This document shows, piece after piece, positions 23,566-30,734 of a stretch of DNA of 30,734 nucleotides. This DNA is from Gp6-AA40 sp036802945 (lineage in GTDB: Bacteria; Acidobacteriota; Vicinamibacteria; Vicinamibacterales; UBA2999), in NCBI GenBank assembly GCA_036802945.1, contig DAIRVG010000061.1, positions 1 through 30,734 of the forward strand, given 5' to 3'. The translations under genes were made by a program, and so were the position numbers. The notes under the pieces were generated by a model. The model was not told the origin of the DNA. It made no database searches and saw only the letters and a program-made list of their open reading frames with translations. The first letter of the stretch is position 1. Each line of letters opens with the position of its first letter.

Positions 23566-25845
23566 CTACAGCGTGATGATTCGGGGCGTGATGAAAATGA
23601 GCAGCTCGCGGCTTGCGTCGGTGACGGCGTCGCGTCTGAACAGCCAGCCAAGCAGCGGAATCCGTGACAGGCCAGGTGTGCTGTCCTTGTTCGTCTGTTC
23701 GCTGCTGATGTAGATGCCGCCGATTACGGTCGTGGCGCCGTTGTTGACGAGCACCTGCGTAATCGCGCGCTGCGTGTCGATCGGCGGAATGCCCTGGATC
23801 GCCCTGCTGTAATCGGGCGACGCGTTCTCGAGCGCGATGCGCATGATGACCGTGTTCGCCGCGGTGATCTGAGGCGTCACCTTGAGCGTCAGCGCGGCGT
23901 CCTTGAAGGTGACCGTGATCGTGTTGTTCGCCATGGTCTGAATCGGAATCTGCACACCCTGCGTCATCTCCGCTTCGATGTTGTTCTGCGTCGTTACCCG
24001 CGGTGTCGACAGCACGCGTCCCTGGCCCTGTTTTTCCAGCGCCGACAGTGCAACGTCGAGGTTCAGCGCACCGTTGATCGAGCCGAGCGCGACGCCGAGC
24101 GCCGTCGTGGCGTTCTCAGCGGCCAGGTTGACGCCGCTCGGGACGGAATCGAAGCCCTGGTTGGGCGACGGTGGCCCCTGCGTGGGTCCGGTGCGACCGG
24201 TCACGCTGCCCTGGTTCGGGAACGCCAGTCCTGTTGTGTTGCCAATCGAGTTGCTCAATTGGCCGCCCACGCCCCATTGCACGCCGATTGTCCGGGCGAA
24301 CTCGCGAGTCGTCTGAACGATGCGCGCTTCGATTTCCACCTGGGGTTGAGGCGAATCGAGCGTGGAAAGCAGCGCTGCGGCGCGGTCGAGCCGGTCCGAA
24401 AGGTCGTTGATGATCAGCGTGTTGGTTCGCACGTCGGTCTGGATCGATCCGCGCGGCGACAAAACCGTGGCCAGGAGCAACGGACGGAGGTCCGCGGCTT
24501 TCGCGTAGCTCAATGCGCGCGTCAACACCCGAAGCTCGCCCGACAGCGCCTGCTCGTCGGTCAGCTTACGCCGCGATGTTTCCTCATCGGCGAGCACCGC
24601 AAGAGGTGCCACGCGGACGATCGTACCGTCCACGACGTACCCGAGCTTGTTTGCACGCAGGATGATGTCGAGCGCCTGGTCCCACGGCACGTCGCGCAGG
24701 GATACGTCCACGGTCCCCTGGATCGTCGGATCGATGACGATGTTGAGCGCGCTGATCTCGGCGAAGGTCCGCAGCACGGCCCGAAGGTCCGCGCCCTGGA
24801 AATCGAGGCTGACCGGGTGTCCCGTGTAGCGAGGTGTGCCTGCGCTCCCAGTCTGAGGCGCCGGGACGTTCACGGTTGGCGGCACCGTCTGCGCGGCAGC
24901 CCGCACTTGCGGCGGGGCGACCTGCACCGGCGGCAACACGACAGCCGGCGGAAGCGCCTGCGACTGCGCCATGTTGGCAACCAGCTGCGGGGCCTGGGTC
25001 GGGGCCACCGGCGCCTGCGAAGGCGGCGTCAGGAGCACGGCTGCGCGCGTCTGCGGTGACGCAGGAGCGGCATCATCGAAAATGATCGTCAACGCCTGCC
25101 GGTCGGGCGACGGCTCGAGATGGTAGGTCGCGCGTCGCTGCAGCTCCACCGCTACACGCGTGCCGAGCGCACTCTTCTCGTTCAGCCCGATACGAACGTT
25201 CTGCACCGCCCCCTGCCCCACGGGTGTGAGACCCGGAAGCGCCGACGTCACGTTCGCGAGATCGACATAGAGCCGCGCCGGCCCCTCCTTCGATTCCTCG
25301 ACGTTGGTCGTGACCAGAGGACCGGTGCCCTGCAGTGTGATGGCCGTGGCTGCGCCGCGGCGTGACACCAGCAGATCGCGGATGACTGACGACGGGCCGG
25401 CAGCGCCGATAACGCCTGCCGCCGCCCGATCGATACGATCGGTTTCGACGTAAATTACGTTCCGGGAGCTGCGGACGCGCGGGCGGATCGGCTGCGCGAG
25501 CGTCAGGCTGACGCGCGCAATGGTGGCGCCATCGAACGCCCGCGAGTTCTCGACCCGTACGCCGGCAATCGGCACGCGCGGATCGACGATGAAATTGTCG
25601 GCGAAGCCCACAGCGACGACATCGCGCATCTCGATGACGAACGTCCTCGGGTCGGGTTGTGACGCGACGTACGGCACCGGGTCGGAGGCCTCAATCGAGA
25701 TCACGCCCGCGCGGTTGTCCACACGGGAGCTGATCCGCTTCAGGACTGCCAGATCCGTGCTGCTGGCGCGCAGCGGCACCATGACGCCAGTGCCAAGCGC
25801 CGCGCACAGCATCCACAGAATTGCGTTTCTCGGTCGACACGCCAT
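23566..25845 (-). CDS. pilQ: Type IV pilus secretin PilQ
   Basis: Forms the outer-membrane ring through which the pilus passes. Product is 759 residues. Signal sequence (about 1-28), two AMIN-like beta domains (about 35-130 and 150-250) that usually bind peptidoglycan, and a Pro/Gln/Ala linker (about 275-335). Then STN/N0 (SLDFQGADLRAVLRTFAEIS), a NolW/N1 domain (LRVLTRALSYAKAADLRPLL), and the secretin core with VEIEARIVQTTREFARTIG, VLSTPRVTTQNN, GIYISSEQTNKDSTPGLSRI, PLLGWLFR and the terminal ELLIFITPRI. The ATG at 25845 overlaps the pilP stop as TGATG; an in-frame GTG at 25848 is possible but less likely. Confidence 0.96.
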   Translation of the reverse strand: MACRPRNAILWMLCAALGTGVMVPLRASSTDLAVLKRISSRVDNRAGVISIEASDPVPYVASQPDPRTFVIEMRDVVAVGFADNFIVDPRVPIAGVRVENSRAFDGATIARVSLTLAQPIRPRVRSSRNVIYVETDRIDRAAAGVIGAAGPSSVIRDLLVSRRGAATAITLQGTGPLVTTNVEESKEGPARLYVDLANVTSALPGLTPVGQGAVQNVRIGLNEKSALGTRVAVELQRRATYHLEPSPDRQALTIIFDDAAPASPQTRAAVLLTPPSQAPVAPTQAPQLVANMAQSQALPPAVVLPPVQVAPPQVRAAAQTVPPTVNVPAPQTGSAGTPRYTGHPVSLDFQGADLRAVLRTFAEISALNIVIDPTIQGTVDVSLRDVPWDQALDIILRANKLGYVVDGTIVRVAPLAVLADEETSRRKLTDEQALSGELRVLTRALSYAKAADLRPLLLATVLSPRGSIQTDVRTNTLIINDLSDRLDRAAALLSTLDSPQPQVEIEARIVQTTREFARTIGVQWGVGGQLSNSIGNTTGLAFPNQGSVTGRTGPTQGPPSPNQGFDSVPSGVNLAAENATTALGVALGSINGALNLDVALSALEKQGQGRVLSTPRVTTQNNIEAEMTQGVQIPIQTMANNTITVTFKDAALTLKVTPQITAANTVIMRIALENASPDYSRAIQGIPPIDTQRAITQVLVNNGATTVIGGIYISSEQTNKDSTPGLSRIPLLGWLFRRDAVTDASRELLIFITPRIITL

Positions 25846-26474
25846 CACTTCGCCTCTTCGGTCTGTCGGAGCACCTTGCGCACCTCGCGCTGTTTTTCCA
25901 GAGACAGTGGATCGGTCACCTGCTGAGTGACCACCATGCTGTCCTGGGTAATCGTTCGAATCGTCCCGTCGAGCAGCCGGTCGCCCGCCCTCACGATGTA
26001 GGTCTTGGTGTCGGCGCCCTGCAGGATCCCCACGAAGCCGCCCTGGCTCGCGATAGTTCCCTTCAGCGTCACTTCACTTGTCTCGAGTCCCGTCAGACCG
26101 GCGGCGCGAGCCCCGAGCGTCGGGTTCTGTAGCTGACTGCCGCGCAGCAGCAGACTGGTGAATGGATCGCGCCGGCCCTCCGGGTGGTACGTGTACCCCT
26201 GCGGCTCGAGCGCGGGTCCCGCTGCCACGGGGGCAGCCGGAGGGGGTGTCGCTGTCGCGGGCGCCGCTTGCGTAGCAGGTTCAGCAGGTGCAGCGGGTGT
26301 CGCGGGTGTCGCCTTGGGATCTGACGCAGGCGCGGCGGCCCCCTGGGACGATGACGCCGGAGGCGGCGTCGGCTTGGGTGCGGACGCCTGAGGCGCCGTG
26401 CGCACCACGTACGGGTTCGCGAACACGAGCACGAGCGCAACGGCGAGCGACAGGAGGCGCGGTGCGATTTCCAT
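25845..26474 (-). CDS. pilP: Type IV pilus alignment protein PilP
   Basis: Periplasmic link between the PilN/PilO inner-membrane complex and PilQ. Product is 209 residues. N-terminal hydrophobic segment (about 5-20), long Pro/Ala/Thr low-complexity linker (about 26-90), the family hallmark GRRDPFTSLL, and a C-terminal beta domain (TLKGTIASQGGFVGILQGAD, YIVRAGDRLLDGTIRTI). Unlike proteobacterial PilP there is no lipobox Cys after the hydrophobic segment, so it is probably anchored by that helix or released. It overlaps pilQ and lies 2 bases after pilO. Confidence 0.92.
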   Translation of the reverse strand: MEIAPRLLSLAVALVLVFANPYVVRTAPQASAPKPTPPPASSSQGAAAPASDPKATPATPAAPAEPATQAAPATATPPPAAPVAAGPALEPQGYTYHPEGRRDPFTSLLLRGSQLQNPTLGARAAGLTGLETSEVTLKGTIASQGGFVGILQGADTKTYIVRAGDRLLDGTIRTITQDSMVVTQQVTDPLSLEKQREVRKVLRQTEEAK

Positions 26475-26476
26475 CG

Positions 26477-27094
26477 CTATTCCGTCCTCGGCGCCGCGGC
26501 GGACGCCGCAGCGGGAACCGCGGGCTTCTTCGGCTCGATGAGCACGAACGTTGTCGCCGTGCAGTCGGCGGTGATCGTGTCACCCGCGTTCGCGCCGCTC
26601 TTCGCCTTGATGTGAATGCTGGTGACGTTGATGATGCGCGGGAACTTGCTCACGCGCTCCAGGAAGCTGCCCAGGTTGTGGTACGTGCCATCGAGCTGGA
26701 GCCCGATGGGCCATTCGGCGTACATCTGCTTGGTCGCCACCGCCTGCGGCGCAAAGCCGCGGATCGTGAGGTCGGACTGAGTCGCCATGCCCTGGATGCG
26801 GCGCAGCAGATCGCCCACGTCTTTTTCGTCTGGCAGCACGGGCCGCAGTCGATCGAGCTGTGCTTCGAGCGATGCGACCTCGCGGCGGAACTCGGGGAGA
26901 CTGCGCGCGGTGGCCAGACCACGGTCGATGTCGGCGCGGATCGTCGCCAGCTGAGCCTGGCGCTGGTCGATGGTGTCCTGCACCGGTTTCGCGTACCAGT
27001 TCCAGAAAACGCCCGCGCCCAGAAGCGAGAGCGTGGCAAACGCGCCAAGCTGGCCGTACCACGGCATTTTGGTGAAACTGAGGTTCATAGCCAT
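26477..27094 (-). CDS. pilO: Type IV pilus inner-membrane protein PilO
   Basis: Pairs with PilN in the inner-membrane alignment complex. Product is 205 residues. Short cytosolic N-terminus (MAMNLSFTKMPWYGQ), TM helix (about 16-33), periplasmic coiled coil (about 38-90; DTIDQRQAQLATIRADIDRG and SLEAQLDRLRPVLP), then a ferredoxin-like domain (about 100-190; IGLQLDGTYHNLGSFLERVS, RIINVTSIHIK), and an Ala/Pro tail. The pilN-pilO gap is 30 bases and pilP follows 2 bases later. Size and order fit the family. Confidence 0.93.
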   Translation of the reverse strand: MAMNLSFTKMPWYGQLGAFATLSLLGAGVFWNWYAKPVQDTIDQRQAQLATIRADIDRGLATARSLPEFRREVASLEAQLDRLRPVLPDEKDVGDLLRRIQGMATQSDLTIRGFAPQAVATKQMYAEWPIGLQLDGTYHNLGSFLERVSKFPRIINVTSIHIKAKSGANAGDTITADCTATTFVLIEPKKPAVPAAASAAAPRTE

Positions 27095-27124
27095 TTCTGC
27101 GTATCGGGCAGCCCGGAGGCCGCT

Positions 27125-27745
27125 TTATCGCGTCCCTCCTGTGGTCGGTGCGGGTGACGCAGCTTTGGCCGAGGGCGCGAGTTGCGCCTTCACCGTGAAT
27201 TTGATCAAGTCGACGCCGCTTCCCGGACCCGTGCCGCCGACGGTTTCGACCTTGCTGTCGACGATCTCGATCGGCTTCACGAGGAGCGACGTGTTCCCAA
27301 GGTTGCCGACGAAGTCGGAGAGCGAGATGAGCGTCGTGCTCTGTCCCTGGATGGTGATGCCACTCCCCTTCTGCTCGAGGTCGGTCAGCCACAGCATGTC
27401 GGGCACGCTCTTGCTGACCGCGTCAAGCAGCTGTACCGGAACGCTCTGGCCGCCGCGAAGCTGCTCAATGAGGGCCACGCGCTGCTGCAACTGCGCGCGT
27501 TGCTGATTGAACGCGGCGACCTCGCGGATGATCGACTGAAGGCGCGCCTGTTCCTGCCGGGCGGACGCGATATCCGCATCGACCTGCGTCGACCGCTGGG
27601 TGAGTGAGTAGTACCAGTACCCGACACCCACCGCGGTCATCACGAGGAGCAGACTGCAGGCCAGCGTGAGACGCTTGCCGAGGTCGAAGACGATCGCGCG
27701 CTTCTTGACCTGCCGCTCGCCGCCGAGAAGGTTGATGCGAATCAT
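27125..27745 (-). CDS. pilN: Type IV pilus inner-membrane protein PilN
   Basis: Product is 206 residues. The cytosolic N-terminus MIRINLLGGER is the conserved peptide that binds PilM. TM helix about 26-46 (LTLACSLLLVMTAVGVGYWY), coiled coil about 50-100 (QVDADIASARQEQARLQSII, QQRAQLQQRVALIEQL), and a ferredoxin-like periplasmic domain. The start at ATG 27745 is fixed by the INLL motif and by the ATGA overlap with the pilM stop. A longer in-frame reading to 27838 lies within pilM and is rejected. Confidence 0.94.
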   Translation of the reverse strand: MIRINLLGGERQVKKRAIVFDLGKRLTLACSLLLVMTAVGVGYWYYSLTQRSTQVDADIASARQEQARLQSIIREVAAFNQQRAQLQQRVALIEQLRGGQSVPVQLLDAVSKSVPDMLWLTDLEQKGSGITIQGQSTTLISLSDFVGNLGNTSLLVKPIEIVDSKVETVGGTGPGSGVDLIKFTVKAQLAPSAKAASPAPTTGGTR

Positions 27746-28809
27746 CGGTCGCCCATCGTTCGCATCGCGAGACCGACAGCCACTGCCGCCGTCGCCGCCA
27801 GTTCGGCGGAGTCTCCGCCAAGTTTCTTCGCATCCCACGTCACGGTGCGGAACGGATCGAATTCCTCGACCGGCGCGTTGAAGCGCTCCTGCACCATCTC
27901 GCGGAATCCGTCAACGCGCGACGCGCCGCCGCTCAGCATGATCCGGTCGATCTGATCGGAGGACGCGGTCGCCTTGAAGAAATCGAATGTCTTCTGGATC
28001 TCGAGGAGGACGTTCTCGGTCACCGCGCGGAGAACCGGCTGCGCCTCCTCGAACGTGGCGCCGTCAACCGGAATGCCCTTCTTGAGTTGCTCGGCCGCTT
28101 CGAACGGAAGATCGAGCTCTTTCTGGACCGCCTCGGTGTAGGCGTTGCCGCCCATCGAGATGTCTCTCGTGAACACCGACTGGTCGCCCTGGAGGATGTT
28201 GATGTTGATCGCGCTGGCACCTGCGTTCAGGAGCACGACGACGCGACCGGCGTCGAGGCCGTAATTCACCTCGTACGCGTTCTGCAACGCGAACGCATCC
28301 ACGTCAACGATGATCGGCGTCCGGCCCGACTGCGTGATCACGTTCGTGTAGTCGGTGATCTTCTCTTTCTTCGCCGCCACCAGCAGCACGTCCATGCTGC
28401 CCCGCGCGTTGGCGCCGGTGCCGGGGTCGAGAATCTGGTAATCGAGGTTGACGTCCTGGATATCAAACGGGATGTACTGCTCCGCCTCCCAGTAGATGGA
28501 TTCGGACAGCTCGTTCTCCGTCATGACCGGCAGTGTGATCTTCTTGACGATGACCGCGTTGCCCGAGAGCGAGGCGCACACTTCCTTCGTCTTGAAGGCT
28601 TTGTTGCCGTCGAAGACGCGGCGGATCGCGTCGGACACCGAGCCGGCGTCGATGATGGCTCCGTCGACAATGGCATCGGGCGGCACCGGCTCGATGCCAT
28701 AGGCCATCACGCGATAGCTCTTCCCCGAGGCCTTCAGCTCGACTGCCTTGACCGCGCTCGATCCGATGTCGAGACCGATGACTGTCTTGGCTTTTCCGAA
28801 AAACTGCAT
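27742..28809 (-). CDS. pilM: Type IV pilus actin-like ATPase fold protein PilM
   Basis: Cytosolic ring protein that binds the PilN N-terminus and relays motor action. Product is 355 residues. FtsA/actin-like fold: phosphate loop VIGLDIGSSAVKAVEL (10-25), SESIYWEAEQYIPFDI, VDVDAFALQNAYE, LLNAGASAININIL, the second phosphate loop/adenosine motif IMLSGGASRVDGF, and AVAVGLAMR at the C-terminus. The ATG at 28809 has AGAGGA upstream. It is the first gene of the pilMNOPQ operon and lies 17 bases downstream of the start site predicted by a sigma-54 promoter. Confidence 0.96.
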   Translation of the reverse strand: MQFFGKAKTVIGLDIGSSAVKAVELKASGKSYRVMAYGIEPVPPDAIVDGAIIDAGSVSDAIRRVFDGNKAFKTKEVCASLSGNAVIVKKITLPVMTENELSESIYWEAEQYIPFDIQDVNLDYQILDPGTGANARGSMDVLLVAAKKEKITDYTNVITQSGRTPIIVDVDAFALQNAYEVNYGLDAGRVVVLLNAGASAININILQGDQSVFTRDISMGGNAYTEAVQKELDLPFEAAEQLKKGIPVDGATFEEAQPVLRAVTENVLLEIQKTFDFFKATASSDQIDRIMLSGGASRVDGFREMVQERFNAPVEEFDPFRTVTWDAKKLGGDSAELAATAAVAVGLAMRTMGDR

Positions 28810-28836
28810 TCGTCCTCTGTCGTTCCGCGTAAGCTC

Positions 28837-28852
28837 GGCAACGGATGTGCCA
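28837..28852 (-). promoter_or_regulatory. Sigma-54 (RpoN) promoter of the pilMNOPQ operon
   Basis: The minus strand reads TGGCACATCCGTTGCC: full -24 element TGGCAC, 5-base spacer, -12 element TTGC. GG and GC are exactly 12 bases apart. Predicted +1 is near 28826, leaving a 16-17-base leader that holds the AGAGGA ribosome site of pilM. This is one of the best promoter matches in the window and implies control by an RpoN-dependent activator encoded elsewhere. Confidence 0.8.
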
Positions 28853-29073
28853 CCTGAATTTCCGTGTATCCGTCGCGATTTCCATTGAGCGCGCCGAGTC
28901 CCGCCTGTTACAGATGTGCAAGCGGCTCACACATTCGTAAGAACGGTGTGTTTCAAAAATTGCTGACGAGCTACTTATCGGCCCTCTTCCGTCGCCGCAT
29001 CACCAGTTGGGTGGTTCCGCGCATCGCAGGCCCGCTCAATCCCAACCGCAAAAGTGAACGTGCGTCTCAAGAG

Positions 29074-29102
29074 TTGACACTCGCGGGAACCGTCCGTATC
29101 AT
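29074..29102 (+). promoter_or_regulatory. Sigma-70 promoter of the rplM-rpsI-rpsB unit
   Basis: TTGACA (29074-29079), a 17-base spacer and TATCAT (29097-29102), matching the housekeeping consensus at 11 of 12 positions. The start would be near 29109, giving a leader of about 165 bases before the rplM ATG at 29276. Confidence 0.8.
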
Positions 29103-29166
29103 TGGGGTTTGCGGTTGCAGGTCACGTCTCAGCCTGACGGGAACGAGACCCAGGGATAAGGCTCAG

Positions 29167-29219
29167 AACGAGCCCGAAAGATGGAGCGCGAGAAACGAGC
29201 CCGAAAGACCGGGCTTGTT
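29167..29219 (+). promoter_or_regulatory. Repeat and hairpin in the rplM leader
   Basis: AACGAGCCCGAAAGA occurs twice (29167-29181 and 29194-29208), 27 bases apart. The second copy forms a 10-bp stem (29194-29203 with 29210-29219, one G-U pair, loop AAAGAC). A partial third copy (GAACGAGACCC) lies just upstream. The position in a long ribosomal-protein leader suggests a translational or attenuation site, perhaps for L13, S9 or S2 autoregulation. I do not recognise a published leader motif. Confidence 0.45.
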
Positions 29220-29275
29220 GAGCCCCCAGAGAAGAAGGCTCCGTGTCAGGCCGGGCCCGCGAGGATTCCCTTTTC

Positions 29276-29707
29276 ATGCGTAGTTTCGTGGCAAGCGCGA
29301 AGAGCGCAGACAGCCGGTGGCATGTCATCGACGCCCAGGGTCAGGTGCTCGGGCGTGTGTCGACCCTCGCCGCGCGGCTCCTTCAGGGCAAACACAAGGC
29401 GATTTACACCCCGTACATCGACACCGGGGATCACGTCGTCATCGTGAATGCCGCGTCGGTCAAACTGACCGGCCGGAAGGAAGAGCAGAAGATCTATCGG
29501 CACCACAGTGGATATGAAGGCGGCCTGCGCGAAGAGCGCGCCGCAGTCGTCCGCAAGCGGCAGCCGATTCGCCTCGTGGAAGAAGCTGTCCGCGGCATGC
29601 TGCCAAAGACCAAGATGGGTGACGCGATGTACCGGAAACTGAAAGTCTATGCGGGCGCCGATCATCCCCACGCCGCCCAACAACCCAAGAACATCGAGGT
29701 CGCATAG
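29276..29707 (+). CDS. rplM: Large-subunit ribosomal protein uL13
   Basis: Product is 143 residues, normal size. N-terminus MRSFVASAKSADSRWHVIDA matches the family; LGRVSTLAARLLQGKHKA, GDHVVIVNAASVKLTG, HHSGYEGG, AVRGMLPKTKMGDAMYRKL and YAGADHPHAAQQP follow. Start ATG 29276 has GAGGA 10 bases before; an in-frame GTG at 29243 would add 11 residues not seen in the family. One base separates its stop from the rpsI start. Confidence 0.97.
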   Translation: MRSFVASAKSADSRWHVIDAQGQVLGRVSTLAARLLQGKHKAIYTPYIDTGDHVVIVNAASVKLTGRKEEQKIYRHHSGYEGGLREERAAVVRKRQPIRLVEEAVRGMLPKTKMGDAMYRKLKVYAGADHPHAAQQPKNIEVA

Positions 29708-29708
29708 T

Positions 29709-30101
29709 TTGGCAAGCATCGAATACTACGCAACGGGTCGCCGCAAGACCTCCGCCGCCCGCGTCTTCCTTCGCCCTGGCAAGGGCGCCATCACCGTCAA
29801 CCACAGAGAGTTCGACAAGTACTTCACGACCGAAGCGTTGCGTACGCAGGTCCGCCGGCCGCTCCTGCTCACAGAGACCGGTGAGAAGTTCGATATTCTC
29901 GCGACCGTGAACGGCGGGGGCGAGCACGGACAGGCCGGCGCCGTTCGCCTCGGCATTGCGCGGGCGCTCGTGGCGTACAACGCCGAGCTCCGGAAACAGC
30001 TCAAGAAAGACGGGCTGCTGACGTCGGATTCACGCATCAAGGAACGTAAGAAGTACGGTCTGGCTGGTGCGCGCAAGCGCTTCCAGTTCAGCAAACGATA
30101 G
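29709..30101 (+). CDS. rpsI: Small-subunit ribosomal protein uS9
   Basis: Product is 130 residues, the normal length. YYATGRRKTSAARVFLRPGK near the N-terminus, GGGEHGQAGAVRLGIARAL in the middle, and the basic tail RIKERKKYGLAGARKRFQFS ending KR, whose terminal Arg contacts P-site tRNA. Start is TTG 29709 (MASIEYYATG), with GAGG about 10 bases upstream inside rplM; no ATG is available at the family N-terminus. Co-transcribed with rplM, as in most bacteria. Confidence 0.96.
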   Translation: MASIEYYATGRRKTSAARVFLRPGKGAITVNHREFDKYFTTEALRTQVRRPLLLTETGEKFDILATVNGGGEHGQAGAVRLGIARALVAYNAELRKQLKKDGLLTSDSRIKERKKYGLAGARKRFQFSKR

Positions 30102-30107
30102 CGGCAG

Positions 30108-30129
30108 AGGCGGGCCTCCAGGTCCGCCT
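30108..30129. repeat. Hairpin between rpsI and rpsB
   Basis: AGGCGGGCCT (30108-30117) and AGGTCCGCCT (30120-30129) pair over 10 bp with one G-U, leaving a very tight turn. It lies 6 bases after the rpsI stop and before the rpsB ribosome site. No T-run follows, so it may tune rather than end transcription. It resembles the hairpin at 3467-3486. Confidence 0.45.
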
Positions 30130-30154
30130 GAACGTCAGAGGAGAGGGAGGGAGC

Positions 30155-30734
30155 TTGTCAGGGATTGCGATGAAGGATCTACTGGAGGCCGGCGTGCACT
30201 TCGGCCACCAGACGAAGCGCTGGAATCCGAAGATGAAGGAGTACATTTTCGGAGAACGGAACGGCATCTACATCATCGATCTGAACAAGACGGTGAAGCG
30301 GTTCCGCGACGCCGAAGAGTTCGTGACGAACCTCGCCGCTGATGGCAAGACGGTTCTCTTCGTCGGCACCAAGCGCCAGGCTCAAGACGTGATGGCCGAG
30401 GAAGCGCAGAAGTGCGGCATGTACTTCGTCAATCAGCGCTGGCTCGGGGGACTCCTCACGAACTTCACGACAATCCAGCGCAGCCTCGGACGCCTCCGCG
30501 ACCTCGAAGCCATGGTCACCGACGGCCGCTACGACACGCTCTCGAAGAAGGAAATCGCCCGGAACGAGAAGGAGAAGCGGAAGCTCCTCAAGAACCTCGA
30601 AGGGATCCGGCATATGTCGCGCCTCCCCGACGCGATCTTCGTCGTCGACACGCGCAAGGAAAAGATTGCCGTCGATGAAGCGCGCAAGCTGAAGATTCCG
30701 GTCATCGGCGTGGTCGACACCAACTGCGATCCCG
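30155..30734 (+). CDS. rpsB: Small-subunit ribosomal protein uS2, 3' end beyond window
   Basis: The first 193 residues are present; the gene runs off the window edge. Motifs MKDLLEAGVHFGHQTKRWNP, YIFGERNGIYIIDLNKTV, VLFVGTKRQAQD, FVNQRWLGGLLTNF and DAIFVVDTRKEKIAV are diagnostic. The start is TTG 30155: a strong purine-rich ribosome site (AGGGAGGGAG) lies just before it. The in-frame ATG at 30170 has no such site and would cut the N-terminus short. It follows rpsI by 53 bases. tsf would be expected next. Confidence 0.96.
   Translation, partial: MSGIAMKDLLEAGVHFGHQTKRWNPKMKEYIFGERNGIYIIDLNKTVKRFRDAEEFVTNLAADGKTVLFVGTKRQAQDVMAEEAQKCGMYFVNQRWLGGLLTNFTTIQRSLGRLRDLEAMVTDGRYDTLSKKEIARNEKEKRKLLKNLEGIRHMSRLPDAIFVVDTRKEKIAVDEARKLKIPVIGVVDTNCDP

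Larger units (their letters stand above)
28810..29275. other. Divergent regulatory region between pilM and rplM
   Basis: No gene found. It contains the sigma-54 site for pilM (28837-28852), an imperfect palindrome CACAC-A-TTC-GTAA-GAA-CG-GTGTG (28928-28950) that could be an operator or the hairpin of a weak plus-strand terminator (TTTC follows), a consensus sigma-70 promoter for rplM (29074-29102), and the rplM leader with repeated AACGAGCCCGAAAGA. No activator-type enhancer for sigma-54 can be identified by eye. Confidence 0.65.

Overview
The window reads as ordinary chromosome of a high-GC, diderm (LPS-bearing) bacterium. Most likely it is an Acidobacteriota of the Vicinamibacteria type. 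The reasons are gene content and style, not a marker-gene search: Kdo/LPS genes, type IVa pilus genes, a PEP-CTERM/CHRD protein, a short Ser/Thr kinase beside an ECF-like sigma factor, frequent GTG/TTG starts, and many intergenic inverted repeats. I see no rRNA, tRNA, CRISPR array, transposase or phage gene.

Layout. 1-810: two small tandem paralogues of unknown function with an identical 12-residue N-terminus, closed by a strong hairpin. 826-2426: a Ser/Thr kinase (minus) divergent from an ECF-like sigma factor (plus). 2509-5548: malate dehydrogenase (minus) and phosphoglycerate dehydrogenase serA (plus), divergent across about 530 bases that hold an inverted repeat and a possible Ser-rich leader ORF. 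5605-6132: a small GspC/PilP-like membrane protein. 6211-12461: kdsB, pyrG, kdsA, kdsD, lapB and coaE on the plus strand. These cover Kdo synthesis and LPS quality control, with CTP synthase supplying the CTP used by KdsB. 12555-17071: a PEP-CTERM CHRD protein, folD, a two-TM RCK potassium channel and an APC amino-acid permease, all minus. 17139-21572: TPR protein, pepP, accB, accC and thiE (minus), tightly packed. 21674-28809: pilM-N-O-P-Q followed by two lipoproteins, one with Ig/PKD domains. This is a single minus-strand operon ending in a good rho-independent terminator. 29276-30734: rplM, rpsI and the start of rpsB (plus), the last cut by the window end.

Regulation visible in the sequence. 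A near-perfect sigma-54 (-24/-12) promoter sits just upstream of pilM, and a weaker sigma-54-like site lies upstream of the PEP-CTERM gene. A consensus sigma-70 promoter and a roughly 165-base repeat-containing leader precede rplM. Several genes (kdsB, kdsA, the APC permease, possibly the kinase and the serA leader ORF) have a -10 box so close to the start codon that their mRNAs would be leaderless or nearly so.

Items most worth a second look: the kinase/ECF pair, whose sigma has Thr in the DAED position of region 2.2; the Ser-codon leader ORF overlapping serA; the sigma-54 sites; the paired GYGEIGGGGSV proteins; the exact 17-residue repeat in the TPR protein; the lack of a normal start codon in thiE; and four families of intergenic inverted repeats.
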